Shown here: positions 1 to 11,700 of the stretch, piece by piece
Layout of the letters: each line of letters begins with the position of its first letter
Numbering within the stretch: the first letter of the stretch is position 1
DNA from: Ectocarpus siliculosus
Taxonomy: Eukaryota > Sar > Phaeophyceae > Ectocarpales > Ectocarpaceae
Length of the DNA: 54,145 nt
Direction: 5' to 3'
Assembly: GCA_000310025.1 (NCBI GenBank)
Contig: FN649741.1
Coordinates: 3,528,927-3,583,071 of the forward strand
Translations under genes and position numbers: made by a program
Notes under the pieces: generated by a model
Database searches by the model: none
What the model was told of the DNA's origin: nothing
What the model saw: only the letters and a program-made list of their open reading frames with translations

Positions 1-696
1 GCCCCCCCCCCCCCCCCCGCCCCCCCCCCTACCCTGCCTCGTACCAGTCGCTCGTCGCATCGCCCAAAACACATCTCCTTCGCCTGTTTCCCCCTACCGC
101 CTCCATCCCACCCCTGCGCCCGGCCGTGCGGTTACGGCCCCCCAAGCGCCGGCCGCACTCGCCGTACGTACCCAGGACACCCACCCCCAAAACACGGTCT
201 ACAAGCCCTTTCTCGATGACGCAAACAAGAACCGCTCCCCACGGCAAGATTATTGCTCCGTCCTCTCGAGGACGATGGTCTAGCCGCTCAGGCATAAAAA
301 AACATGAGTACGTACGCCCCCCTCCGCCGTCGAGGACGCGTGTTCAACATGGTCTACAGGGCTAAGGCAGGCAAAAACACAGGTATGCCCCACGACCACT
401 ACTGCGGCATGCACGGCTATGAGAATCGTAGGTTGCATAATATATCACACACCCCTGGACCGATTTTCAAAGCTCGACTACTCCCACGACGAAAGAAGAT
501 GCCGAAATTGAAGCATACGTTTTCGGAAGGCTCTCGGCGAGACGGTTTCCAACGACGCCATTTTCAGCATCGTCCGTCACTGCTTTCATTGCCGAGATAT
601 GTATCGAGCTTCGAACATCGCTCCAGGGGGTGTGACCTCTTGTGCAACCCACGGTACCCCCCCCCCCCCCCCCGCAAGAGCTAGCCTAGCCCTCAC
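1..696. other. Left edge: probable intron of the USP32-like gene
   Basis: No exon is recognisable here. The window opens with a run of about 28 C (one G inside), and a 15-nt C run lies near 659-673. A 26-nt segment at 452-477 recurs almost exactly at 20684-20709. The stretch is probably the intron after the exon ending at 697, whose next exon was not found. Short open frames on both strands show no family resemblance. Confidence 0.4.
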
Positions 697-3600
697 CTTG
701 CTCAGGTCCCTCTCCGGGTTGTACCGCTGCTCCAGCGCCACCACCGCCGGGTGCGGCTCCTCCAGGATACGGGTGCACAGGACGCGGAACCACTGCAGAA
801 GGGGCTCGGCCTGCGCGGCCGCCGCCGTGCCCCGGAAGTCGACGACAGGGGTGAGCCGCGCGATGAACTCGTCCGCATCCATCTCGTCCTCGCGGCTGTG
901 TTTTGTGGTGGTAGGTTAGCGGCGATAAAAAGAAAAGGCAATCGCGACAATGAGAAACACCGAGATAATCGTGCCGCAAAACAACGGGTATTTATTTTGT
1001 CTAGCACACGCTCGTGCTGCATTGTAAGAACTTGGGTCAAGTTCTAGCAAAAAGTAAGCTTAACAAGGATTCTTGCACGAGCGCTACGCCAGCAAACAAA
1101 CAAAGAGAAAGAACGGAAAGACACCGCTCCTCCGTTTCCCCGGTCTCCGCCTCCACCAAACAAAAACACCACCACAAGACACCCTTCCGCTACTTTCAAG
1201 CCAGTACGAGGCCTGACACTTCCCCTCCCTCCCTCCCGCCCCCCCACGGTCATCCCCGCCCTGCTGCTGACCTCGACACGCGGAAGAGCCAGGCCAGCGC
1301 CTGGTCGACGGTTTCGGAGTGCGCCGAGCCGTAGATATGGTCCAGCAGGCGCCGGACGTGGTCGATCTCGATGAACGTGGCCCGTCGGATGTCGTACACC
1401 TGGTCGGTACGGTACGGTACGGTACACAGAGCGAGCAAGCGAGCGAGCGCGAACAACCCGCGAACGACAACAGCGGCAGCGTACGTGCACACAACACAAT
1501 CCCGTCACTTGGGGGGCACGACTGATGCATACTACTATCGGATCTGCGGCTGCTGCTGTACAAGGTGTGCAGTAGCGGTGCGACGCAATCGGTGACAATA
1601 TTTGCCCCGCGGTCGTTCTCTCGCCACGCCACGAGCCGGCCGGTGGCAGAATGACGGCTCTGCATTCGTCTCTCGAGGGCACCCCCACAGCCCCACAGGG
1701 AGCCAACCGAGTCATACCATATATCGCACTGCACCCTCTAGCCTCGATATCAAGTGTCGAGGCGAGAGCCTTCTCGACCCCCCCCCCCCTACCCCCCCCC
1801 GCCTGCAATGTTCGCACCTCAAAGAGCATGCGCAGTTGTTCGGGGGCGGTGCCCCTGTGCATCACCGCCACCGCACACACGAACTCCTCGAGCGACACGG
1901 CTCCACGCCGGGCGGCTCCGAAGGCATCGAAAAGCGACTCCACCAAAATCTTTGGCTGCAGACAAAAAAAGAAAAGAAAAGAAAGCAGTGGGGGGGATCG
2001 ACATGACCACGCGTGAGGTGTGTGGGCGGGAGGCACAGCAGAGACTGAGACGAGGCGATTCATCTGCGCGACCAACTGCTGCCTGCGGGCTTTTCGGACA
2101 AGATTGTGTTGCAGTCTACAAGGAGTGCGTGTGTGTTTGCCAAATGAATGACATACACACAACGAGTAGTGTCGGTGGGTTCGAAGACTGCCTGCGTCAT
2201 CTGTGTCATTGGGCGGGGTCAGCTGATGCTCACCAGGTGCTGTAGATTTTCTTCTCTCGTTTTAAGGTGCTGATCTTTATCCGCTGCCTCTGGGTCCCCA
2301 TTCTTCAGAGACAATTAGTCACGGCGAATTTCCGTCGTTACAAGCTGTATCTTACTTACCTTGTCATGAATTCAATGAGCACCACAACGCCCGACCCACT
2401 CAAGATGTCTTAAAAATTAAAAATTAACAAGCAACATCGGACGTATTGTATCCGTACGCGTGTTGTAGAACGACCAAAACAGCAACTTTTGCTTACAGCG
2501 GACGACCGAAACCCGGGGAACGTCAACACAAAACGAGCACGTGCGAACACCAACTGCAGCAACAGCAGCAGCAGCAGCAACGCACCATCATTGGAAAGGC
2601 CTCCAGAAAGTTTCTCTGGAACGCCTTAACGTCGAGAAGCCTCGCCTCGCCGATGCCGCTCTCCGTGATGCGGTGGTACGCCTGGCGGGGGGGGTGCCGA
2701 GCAGAAGCAGCAGGGGGGGGGGGTCGGTGACGAGGGCGACGAGAAAAAAAGGAAGGCGGAAAGGCGGAAAAACTACCATACCATACATATGACCAAGTGG
2801 GAACAGCAACCTGACGCTCCTGCTGTTGGACCAGCCATTGCCGCGTGTGCAACCCCGGCAGCCTCCGCCCTCCGCCGGGGATTGCACCGGTAGTGCAACA
2901 CGAACATGTGCACGGTTAGACTCATCTGTAAACTTTTGAGTGCCTTGTGCACGACTACAATACTGCTGTAGTGCTAATGTGCTAATGGCAGCACGGGATT
3001 GCTTCCTGCCCACGGGCAAAGACCTATCTGGTCTCGGAATCCTCCCAGAGTTAACCAGAGGCACTGCAGCACGCTACACGCACAAGGAGGGACAGATTGG
3101 GCGGGCACAGCTTAATTGGGATACACACCTGTCTAGCTAGGGAGATGGGGGGTGTGATGCCCCCGGCGGGCAAAAGCGCGGAGAGATACTGATTTCCAGC
3201 CTGCCGGGGTCTCTAACAGCGGCCGTCTCATCCAAAGACATTGCCTCCAGCACGGTGCGCCGCAGAAGCTGCGCTGAACTTTTTGAGTGTGGAGTCAGGG
3301 TCGGGATGCTGCGCTGTGTTGGAGGTGTATTTTCCCAAATGGTAGGGGCGCTATGTCCCCACTTCAACGACGGGAAGTCGCTGCTCTCGTCGTTGCTACA
3401 TACCGCCGTTTACGAGAGAACAATCGACGGCGGGGGCGGTGGAACGTATGGTGCCGCAGAACTCGAGCGCAAACAGACCAAGGGTCGGTAGACTGAGCAG
3501 AAGCGCCGCAACAAGCAACAGCGTCCTATGCACCTACTCCTGTAGATGCAACTGAATTGCCTCGGCTGTGCTGTAGCTGCTGCTGCTGATGCTGCTTGTA

Positions 3601-3843
3601 GTCTCCAACTCACGTTTCCAGCAGGATGATGCCGTAAGGAGGAGGGTAGAAAGTGTGTTCAACGGGGAGCAAGCAATAATTAACAGGGCCAACGGAGGAC
3701 GATGCACACCTCAATGCAAGCTCACAGCAGAGGAAGAGTTACCACATGCCCCATACCTTGTCCATCTCTATCCGCAGGCTTGCCCCGAGCTTTGCATCGG
3801 CCTCCTTGATGGGAATAATCGTCTTCGAACCGGCGAGCCCCAT
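697..3843 (-). CDS. USP32-like N-terminal EF-hand protein, 5' part (gene continues off left edge)
   Basis: Six exons join in frame to give the first 233 residues: 3843-3757, 3268-3218, 2681-2586, 1955-1818, 1399-1272 and 895-697 (phases 0,0,0,0,2,0). The start ATG at 3843 opens with MGLAGSK, which fits the N-myristoylation consensus (Gly2, Ser6). Residues about 79-165 look like a paired EF-hand module, but both loops (around FDAFGAARRGAVSLEEF and YDIRRATFIEIDH) lack the acidic calcium ligands. A segment around ALEQRYNPERDLSK follows. The order (myristoyl-type start, helical stretch, degenerate EF-hands, then an LEQRY-like helix) resembles the N-terminus of the membrane-associated deubiquitinase USP32. 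That match is from memory, and no DUSP or protease domain is inside the window. It could instead be another recoverin-like EF-hand protein. The last donor (AAG/GTGAGG after 697) shows that more exons lie to the left. Exon 2 is the weakest. The gene lies head to head with DRC11. Confidence 0.6.
1404..1430. repeat. GGTAC-type short tandem repeat
   Basis: Several tandem copies of a GGTAC/GGTACGGTAC unit lie just upstream, in transcript sense, of the acceptor of the minus-strand exon at 1399-1272. The repeat is self-complementary and lies wholly in the intron. Confidence 0.7.
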
Positions 3844-4325
3844 GCTGCTGCTGTCAACACGCACACGTTTCGTGCGCCTGCCTTCCAGCTATCGCGTACA
3901 TGCATGCAAGCCCAGGCCTGACAGCTGAGCAGAGACAGCGATTGGAGCAGCAAATGACCGCTAGACCAATTTGTCGGCCACGATGCACCCTCTCGTGTCC
4001 GCGATGCTAACTTGTAGCACGCCCTTCTCAGTTCTCTCACTCACTACTCACGCCGTGCGCTATTTGTTCCCCTCCCCACCCCCTTCGCACTTCCAACCAT
4101 TGAGCCCCCACGACGCCTCGCTCGCTGTGAAAACTCTGTGAAACCGTAACCGTCGATCTCGTCCTCTTTGGCGATGGGCGACAAGGTTCTGCGTCCTCTC
4201 CGCCGCCACAAAAGAAGTATACCTCCGTGAAATCATTCCTACAGGGCTAGGCACTGCTGCGAAGATCCAACTAGGACAGAAACAAATCGGTTTTGCCCGG
4301 CTTGGGGCACCGCACGGGCAGCAAC
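3844..4325. promoter_or_regulatory. 482-bp intergenic gap between divergent genes (possible bidirectional promoter)
   Basis: This is the space between the start codon of the minus-strand USP32-like gene (3843) and that of plus-strand DRC11 (4326). Both 5' UTRs and both core promoters must lie here or in unseen non-coding exons. I see no clear TATA box or other named element, so the call rests only on gene arrangement. Confidence 0.4.
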
Positions 4326-7300
4326 ATGTCGAACGCGTGAGTGTTCGTCCCATGCAGTACCTACATGTACAGCAGTCGCCACTACATATAGTCAAACAGG
4401 TTTATTGGCAAACTGAGCTGCTTGGCTGTGCTGCTGCCGCTGGTGCTTGGACTCAGCAGTAGGATGTTACGAGCATTTGCATTCCTCTCCTTTAGGTTCT
4501 TCTTTCGTCAATCCCGTGAGTCGGCCCGCCGGTTGGTTCGTCGTTCGTTGGTGTAGCGAGGGGGAACGGCAAGGGCTGACAGGACCGACGACGCAAGGAT
4601 TCAATTCAAATATTGCATGGCATACAATAATAATATTGTAATATCAAACATCTGCAGAGCACATGTTGCTGGCGTCACTAAACCTTCGCTGCAAGGACTT
4701 CAACGCCCCCCCCCCCCCCCCTTGAGGCCTTATTCTGTGGGCACTCTTGTAAGTGAGTTCCTTCCTCGATGTGACGCTGTATATCGTCATCGTACCCACA
4801 CAACGACCTGCAGGACGTATGACTTGGTGTGGCGAGAGACGATGGCCGAGCTGAACGAGCAGGTATGATTATGATGTTGACATTTGTGTCCAGATACAAA
4901 TGCGATACGTGTGAGCTGCTTCGCTATATCGGGCTGATTTGCCCACCGACGGTAAACAATGTCCTGTTACTGCTGAAACCCGCGTGTTCGCTGAGCTCTC
5001 CGAGGAAGTCCCGTCACGCTGGGACCTGCTCCCTACTTTCGGCGTACATGTGCACCCCGCTCTGTGTGTAGAGGGCTAAGCCGACCATGGTGTGCATCCT
5101 TTCAAATACGTGGCCATCTTTCTCGGGAAGATAAACTCGTACAAGGACAGCATCTCGTAGACTGTTGGGCCCTACTGCTGTGTGGTTTTTAAAACCTCAG
5201 CGCTGCGGATCGATCTGCTGAGATTCTATCCTCTTCGCCTCACCTCTGTCCCTAGGTAAAGGCCCAGACGAGGCCCCCCGAAGTGAGCTCTATTGAGTAG
5301 GTGTACCTCAGCACTCAAGACGTCTGCGATACAAGTAGCCCCTCTGTTCGCCCTTTCCGAACCATACCCCCGCAGACCACTTCACGAAGGGATAAGCGTG
5401 CCGTACGCACACTTTGCGGCCCACGACAGGAGAACATAACGACGAAAACATGTTCTAATTTCTCACTCCCAAAATGCTGAGGACGTCCCACCGATAAGTT
5501 GCCGTCTGTCAATCTATATAGAGTTTCGATCTACAACAGTAGAGGTTGAAGCGAGAAAAGTGACAACAAATTGTCAACCCAGAATGATTGGGCCGTGTGA
5601 TACGTGAAACGTCTTTGTAGTGTTCACTTCCTCCCAAGGACAGAAAATAATAACATTTCAAACGTGCGGGACTGCATAAAAGGTGCACATCGAGGACAAC
5701 ACGTTAAACGTGGCCGAGGGCGACGAGCCACCGCCGCCTCCCCCGCAAGCCACTATCATGGAAGCCTTCCAGCACTTCGCCTGCCTGTACATCAAGTATG
5801 TGCAGATCTTCAAGCGCCTGGAGATGTGCTACGACGCCATGGTGCACCCGCAGAAGCGAATAGACGTCAAGGTGAAGACACGCTGTTTCTTCTAGAACAT
5901 TACAGAGAAGCTACCCTGGCGAGATCAGCAGGCAAGCTTGCAGGCGTGAGAATCCCAAAGTTTCACCATGGATGATTATTCATTCTCAGGGACATTCTGA
6001 ACATACGGAAGTGTGATGTAGGGGTAGATTTGCGCCAAGAACAGATGGGACGAACAGTCAATAGAGTAAAGGCATCTCCCAAAATGTTCTCCTTTGAGCC
6101 CAAAAATTATCTGCCGTGCGCTCGCGAGAAATTCGTGTCAGAGAACTCAACGTTGGGGCATCCGTGAAGCACCGTCCTGTTCCGACCCGGACAGCGGAAA
6201 CCCAAGCGCCAAAAACACAAACCTTCTCCAGCAGAGTACAGCTGTAGCACCCCATTTCTCACCGAATGCGATGCGATCAGTACCATGTGGTTTTGCCCTC
6301 GCGCCACCCGCGTCGGCCACCGGTCGGCAAACCCTATCTCTCCCCCAGATGGTCCTCGAGCTGGTGATCCGGCGCGTGCTGGAGCTCAAGCACGAGCTCG
6401 TCAAGTGGAACCCGCCCAACGCGGACATGCGCTTCCCGCCGCCAGCCCCAGAGCAGGCGTTTCCTTGGGACTATGTCAACCTCGACGACATCCTCGTCGA
6501 CCTGAAGCTCTCGCCAGACACGCTCGACGTCGCTGTGCCCAGGCAAGAGCTCAGGGGAGAGGGGGGGGAGGCAGATAGGCGGGGACAGAGGGTGCTAAGG
6601 TTTTGGGGGTGGGTGACCACGCAATCTCAGGCACTTTGAATGGCTGTACATTGTCGACCACGGACCTTCGTATTGCTAGAAATCCGGGACGGAATTCGTC
6701 GGGTTTCAACAACGAGGCAGGTGGAGAGGAAGGGAGGGTAGAGGGACGCCAACAAACGGAGGGGACCGAGCAGACAGGTAGGCCAACACATAGCAAGGAA
6801 ATTAAGGAAGGAAGTTGTCTTGGGTTCTTTGGTTCTTTCATCGCGGAGGGGCTGACACAACAACTCAAGACGTGAGTCCTTTCATCTTTCATGGCGAATA
6901 TCTCGGCAGGTACTTCAAGCAGGACGTCGCGGTCGAGATCACCGCTCGGGACACGCTCGTCAAGGGCTACATAAAGCTCAAGCTTAACACCGCCGATGGG
7001 TTACCGCTGGACGACAAAGAGGACCCCGACTCGGCCGCAGGAGAAATGACACTAGATAAGGTGCGGATTGGGGAGGGGGGAGGGGTACTCGTTGTTGTTC
7101 GCTGAAGTTTAGTACTTCGTTTTCTCTTGGACGGGAGAGGGGGAGAGCACACCGTGACTCAAACAGCGTAAAACAATGGATTTCACCGCTTTCAACCGCC
7201 TGACTTCGAATTTGGCGGACTTTGACTTCAGTTCTTTGTGGTACGTGTATCCTTTCGGTTTTTAACTCCTACAGAACCTGCATGGCAGTTCAAAATTGAC

Positions 7301-8756
7301 AGACTCCTAGTGGTCGTGATGCGACCTTACTGTATTGTGCAAGTCACCATTCACGAATAAAGCCAGCCCTCTCGTTCGCCCAATAAATCGCTACGGTGTT
7401 GATATTGGCGCAGGCACTCGAGATTATTCAACGGAACGAGCGAGGCCGGCAGGGAAAGCAGAGGGCCCTGCTGTTGAAGGAGCTCAGGGAAGAGGAAAAG
7501 AAGAGGCGCATTTACGACGCGACGGACCAGTTGGAAATGGACCCGGAGATCGCCGCCGCAAACATCCAGGTAAAGTGGGGGGGCGTCAATACCGCCGGTG
7601 GATTAGAGCCTGGTTGCCCTAAATAGCGCCGGTGAAATTACTGGGCACAGACCGAATCACCACTTCATGCTGTACATTGAATAGCGCCCGTCCCTCTGAG
7701 TAGCGCCGGTCGATGCACCGGGAACATTCCGGCGTTATTGAGGGCCCTCCACTATTCTAACCCGAATCGCAACTTTCGTCTTGTTGGATGTTTGAAGCGG
7801 GATACGCTGAGTACAACAACAGTCTTGTCGAAACTGCACGTGCCGTTAAGCATGCCCCCCAAACCAGCCTCTATATCCCCGTAGGGCGTTGTGTTAGGTG
7901 CTTCGCCTGCTAAGTGCGCCTTCGTCGCTTCGTCGGCCACCTTTTGAGGATCAGGGCTTGTGTTTTGAAGGTGGCTTTACAAATGTTGCCGGTAATACTA
8001 CAGTTGTGTGCGGGAGGGTAGGAGGGGAATGAGGAGGGAGTCTACGTGGAGAGTCGAACCTTCCAGGAACAGAGGAAGAGGCACTTCGGGCGTTTCGTAG
8101 AAAGAAGGGCCACGGATGCTGTACGTCGTAACGCCGACGTGCTGAGCAGTAACGTTAGTCTTCCTCCACCAGCTACAGACTATTGCTTGAGCTCTGTAAT
8201 GTGCCCGCAGTTTCTTTGCATGTACTGTCGACGAGAAGACCTTCTGAAGACATGAGTGTTTTTCAGCATTTTGGCCGATGAGCTTGTGTTCACGGTTTCT
8301 ACCAGAGCATGTGCGGATCGGCATTGACATACTCCGAAAATTCCTTTTCTCTGTCTTCCCACTACATCCGCCCTGCGATCCTGCTTCCCACGTACCCCCC
8401 CTCCCTCTCTCGCATCCACCACCCGGTGCCCCCCCAATATGTACGCGACAGCGACTTTTTCGTGGGTCGGCAGCCCGAAGGCGTGCGAGACAAGAGCGCG
8501 AGGACGAGATGATCTATATCGGGATGAAGCCCGCGGAGAGCACTCTGGACGAGTTGCAGAGGGAGCTGGACATTGCGTATCAAAAGCGGAAACAGGAGCA
8601 GGCGAGGGCCAAACCGAGAGGATACGTAGTTGTTTCTCGCGAGATAGGGTAGACGACTCTCGCTGAAGAAATTGCCCGTGGAGTGTAGCAGATATCCCTC
8701 CTCTCGATTACCTGGAGCACAGAGCGAATTTCTTGACAGAGAGAAAGAGCTAGTGA

Positions 8757-8797
<41 letters not shown>

Positions 8798-11700
8798 GGG
8801 GGACAGTTTTAGAAAACTGTCGTATCACAAGCAATAGATAGGCCAGGAGAAGGGTCGTCTGTCTGATGTTCTTGCTCCCAAAAGGCCTACGAGACCGACG
8901 ACCCGTTCTTTAAGAACTTCAGTCAGCCGGTGTTGCCTCCAGAACACCGTGGGGATGTCAGATGATGCCAACGAAAAAAAACCCGTTGTTACGCACGGTT
9001 TGCGGACAGACGGACAATAGAGACGCGTACGAGGAGGCTCTGGAGGATCTTAAGGACGTCGTGCTCGAAGAGGTGAGATAATATAATTATTCATGTTCTC
9101 GGAGACTTCTGTTCCGCTTTCCCTCTGATATCCTCCGTAGGCAAAATGTGTGATGTTACGAGCGGTCCCTTCTCTCGGCTGTGATTTCACTTTGACAGTA
9201 CGAACGTACTTGGCCATGCGATCCATGCAAAACCCTCCCAGCCAGCAGAACACACGTCAAACATGCTCCCACGCACGTCGTACCTCAACGAACAAGCTCC
9301 CGTTTCTCGGGGTAGACTGGGTCTTTCGTCGCTGGTTGCTTGTGAACCATGGCAACCGCGCGGGAAACAAGGGGGGGCTGCTTCCGTGCTTCCCCACCGA
9401 TCGCAGAAATTTGTGACGTTCCGCACTCTGGCGGCGTGGGTCTGCAGGAGGGTCCAGAGATGCGAGAGAGCCTTCGGGAGGAGCGAACGCTGTGGGTAAC
9501 GGATCAGATCGCGCAGGACAAGTTCCCGGAGGACCTCGAGGCGTTCTACCTTCTCAAGAACCCACCATCCGAAGAGAAACCTCCGACGGAGGAGGAGGGC
9601 GGCGGCAAGAAGGGGAAGGTCAGTGATGGGTGACACGTCGGGCAACAACCCCTCCTCGGCGTACGCGCAGACGGCCTGTGCTCGAGACCTCACGAAGATT
9701 GGATAAAGAGGAACTTGTCTTCCTCACGTTGCGCACCGTAACCAGCTATACGACGTCCTTCGGCCAATATATGGACGTCATGTTCCCTAAGCACGTTAGA
9801 TTGTTGGCGCAGGCGAGCGCCCGATTGTTCCTACAGCTGGCGTGTGAGGGCTTCATTCATTTTACAACATGCTCAAGACGTGGGTTACAGACAAGCGTCG
9901 CATGATTGACGTCCCTCGGACCTGAGCCCCCTCCCTTAACGCGCTCTTTGGTTTCATCCCCTGCCCAACATATTCACGTGGTTGTGCATTGCTTGTGACC
10001 CCCTGCTCGCTCCAATCCGCGTCAAGCACAGGGGAAAGACGCGAAAGGGAAGGGCGACAAAGAGGACAAGGGAAAGGGGAAGGGGAAGGGGGGAAAAGGC
10101 GGGAAAGGAGGCAAGGGGAAAAAGGGGGGCAAGGGAGGCGGGGGGGATCCGGATGAGCCACCGGAGCTGCCGCCTCCTCTGCAGGGGAAATCCGAGCTCG
10201 CCGAGAAAATCTTCGCCGAAGTCAAGTAAGGAAGCGACGAGACTCTTGCTTATTTGTTTGCGCTCCGTATCACCAAGCTGCGCCAGCACAGCTGGACGAG
10301 GTCTAAGCCCGTGCTAGGAGTCTTCGGACAGTACAACTGTAGTGCGTATGAAAGACTTCTGGTCTGTGTGGCGTTAATTTATTACATATTATGAGGTTAT
10401 GGACCACGCCGGGTATGGCGTGGACATGCTCCGTCGGGAGATCGCCATGGGGTGCTATTGTCTGTGCTTATCGCAAGTTTAAGATAAGGAGTTTGATGCA
10501 TCAGCGAGCGTATCGTTCGACGATGCTCTGGGGTGTTGCCCGCTCGCGGTCCCGCTGGCGTGCTACGGCTAAAGGACATGCTATTCGACCACCCCTACAT
10601 CGTCGCCACCCCTTGACACGTAGTGCCACACCTTTTGCTTTCGACGCCAAGCGAGTGACAAAGAGCACGACGCTAGATGTACCTACAGTAGTCAAGGCGC
10701 GATGGAGATGTCACTATACCTTTTCGCATCTGGCGCTGACTGATCGCCACAGAAGACGATAACAGCAGATGCCATGACATCGCCCCTGATTCATTTCGAA
10801 AGCTCATTTCTGCGATCTGCGATCTCGCTATCGCGGCATAGAACGAAAATGTTGAGGCAAGCGCGAGACGCTGCTTCATCGTGCGTCTGTTCCTTGCGAA
10901 CTAGCTGCTGCGGTAAGCCCTTTGTCGGCGATGTTGGGACGGCAAGAACTATCCTCGCATCCGTCTCACATTGTTTGCTGCGATTGTCGTGCAAATCGTT
11001 GTCGCGTCCGCGCTCGGTAGGCACTTCTCTGGCGTATGGGAGGATCGCGATGAGAGCGATAACTTCGCTCAGAAGCACGACGTTTCCCTCGCGAAGGACA
11101 AGATCCGACCGAGCGTCATTGAAGAGATTCGCAAGCAGGTGTGCTTCACTTTGAGAGAGCATATCCCAACATGTACGACTTGGACGGCTTCCCTCGCTCC
11201 CGCCGTAGCACCCTCGCTTTGTGCTATACGAAACCTCGTTGTCCTATCGTAGAGATATGGAAAGGTAAAATGAGTCGCCCCTACCCGTTTCTATGGAGAC
11301 ACACTTTCACTCTCTGACATTCCTAGTGCGAAGGCAGAAATAAGCCGCTATACACTTGCCGAGTTGAGAGAGAATCGCGATGAACCATTCATAGGCGAAC
11401 ACACTTAGGGTGTCGACAATGCGAGTGTGGGAGCAAGAGCCAACACGTGTTGTCGCCTTTGATTGAGAGGCGGGAGAGTCAGGACCCTCCCTCCCTTGCC
11501 CATCCGCCGTTCATCCCTCGTCTGATCCCACTACCCCCCCATTCCACCACTCCCTTCCTCCTTCCTTCCCTCCGTTCCACCTACCCGACTTGTCTTACCT
11601 ATCCCTCGATTTTTCCCCACGCCACGCTCATCCTTCAACCAACCAAAAACAAAACACAACAATACCAACGGAATGAATGCCATCGCGCCGAACCCATAGG

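Noticed and set aside
1044-2162. 372-codon minus-strand frame read as one gene
   Set aside because: Only the internal segment 1955-1818 is conserved sequence; the rest is intron, and the true gene changes frame through splicing.
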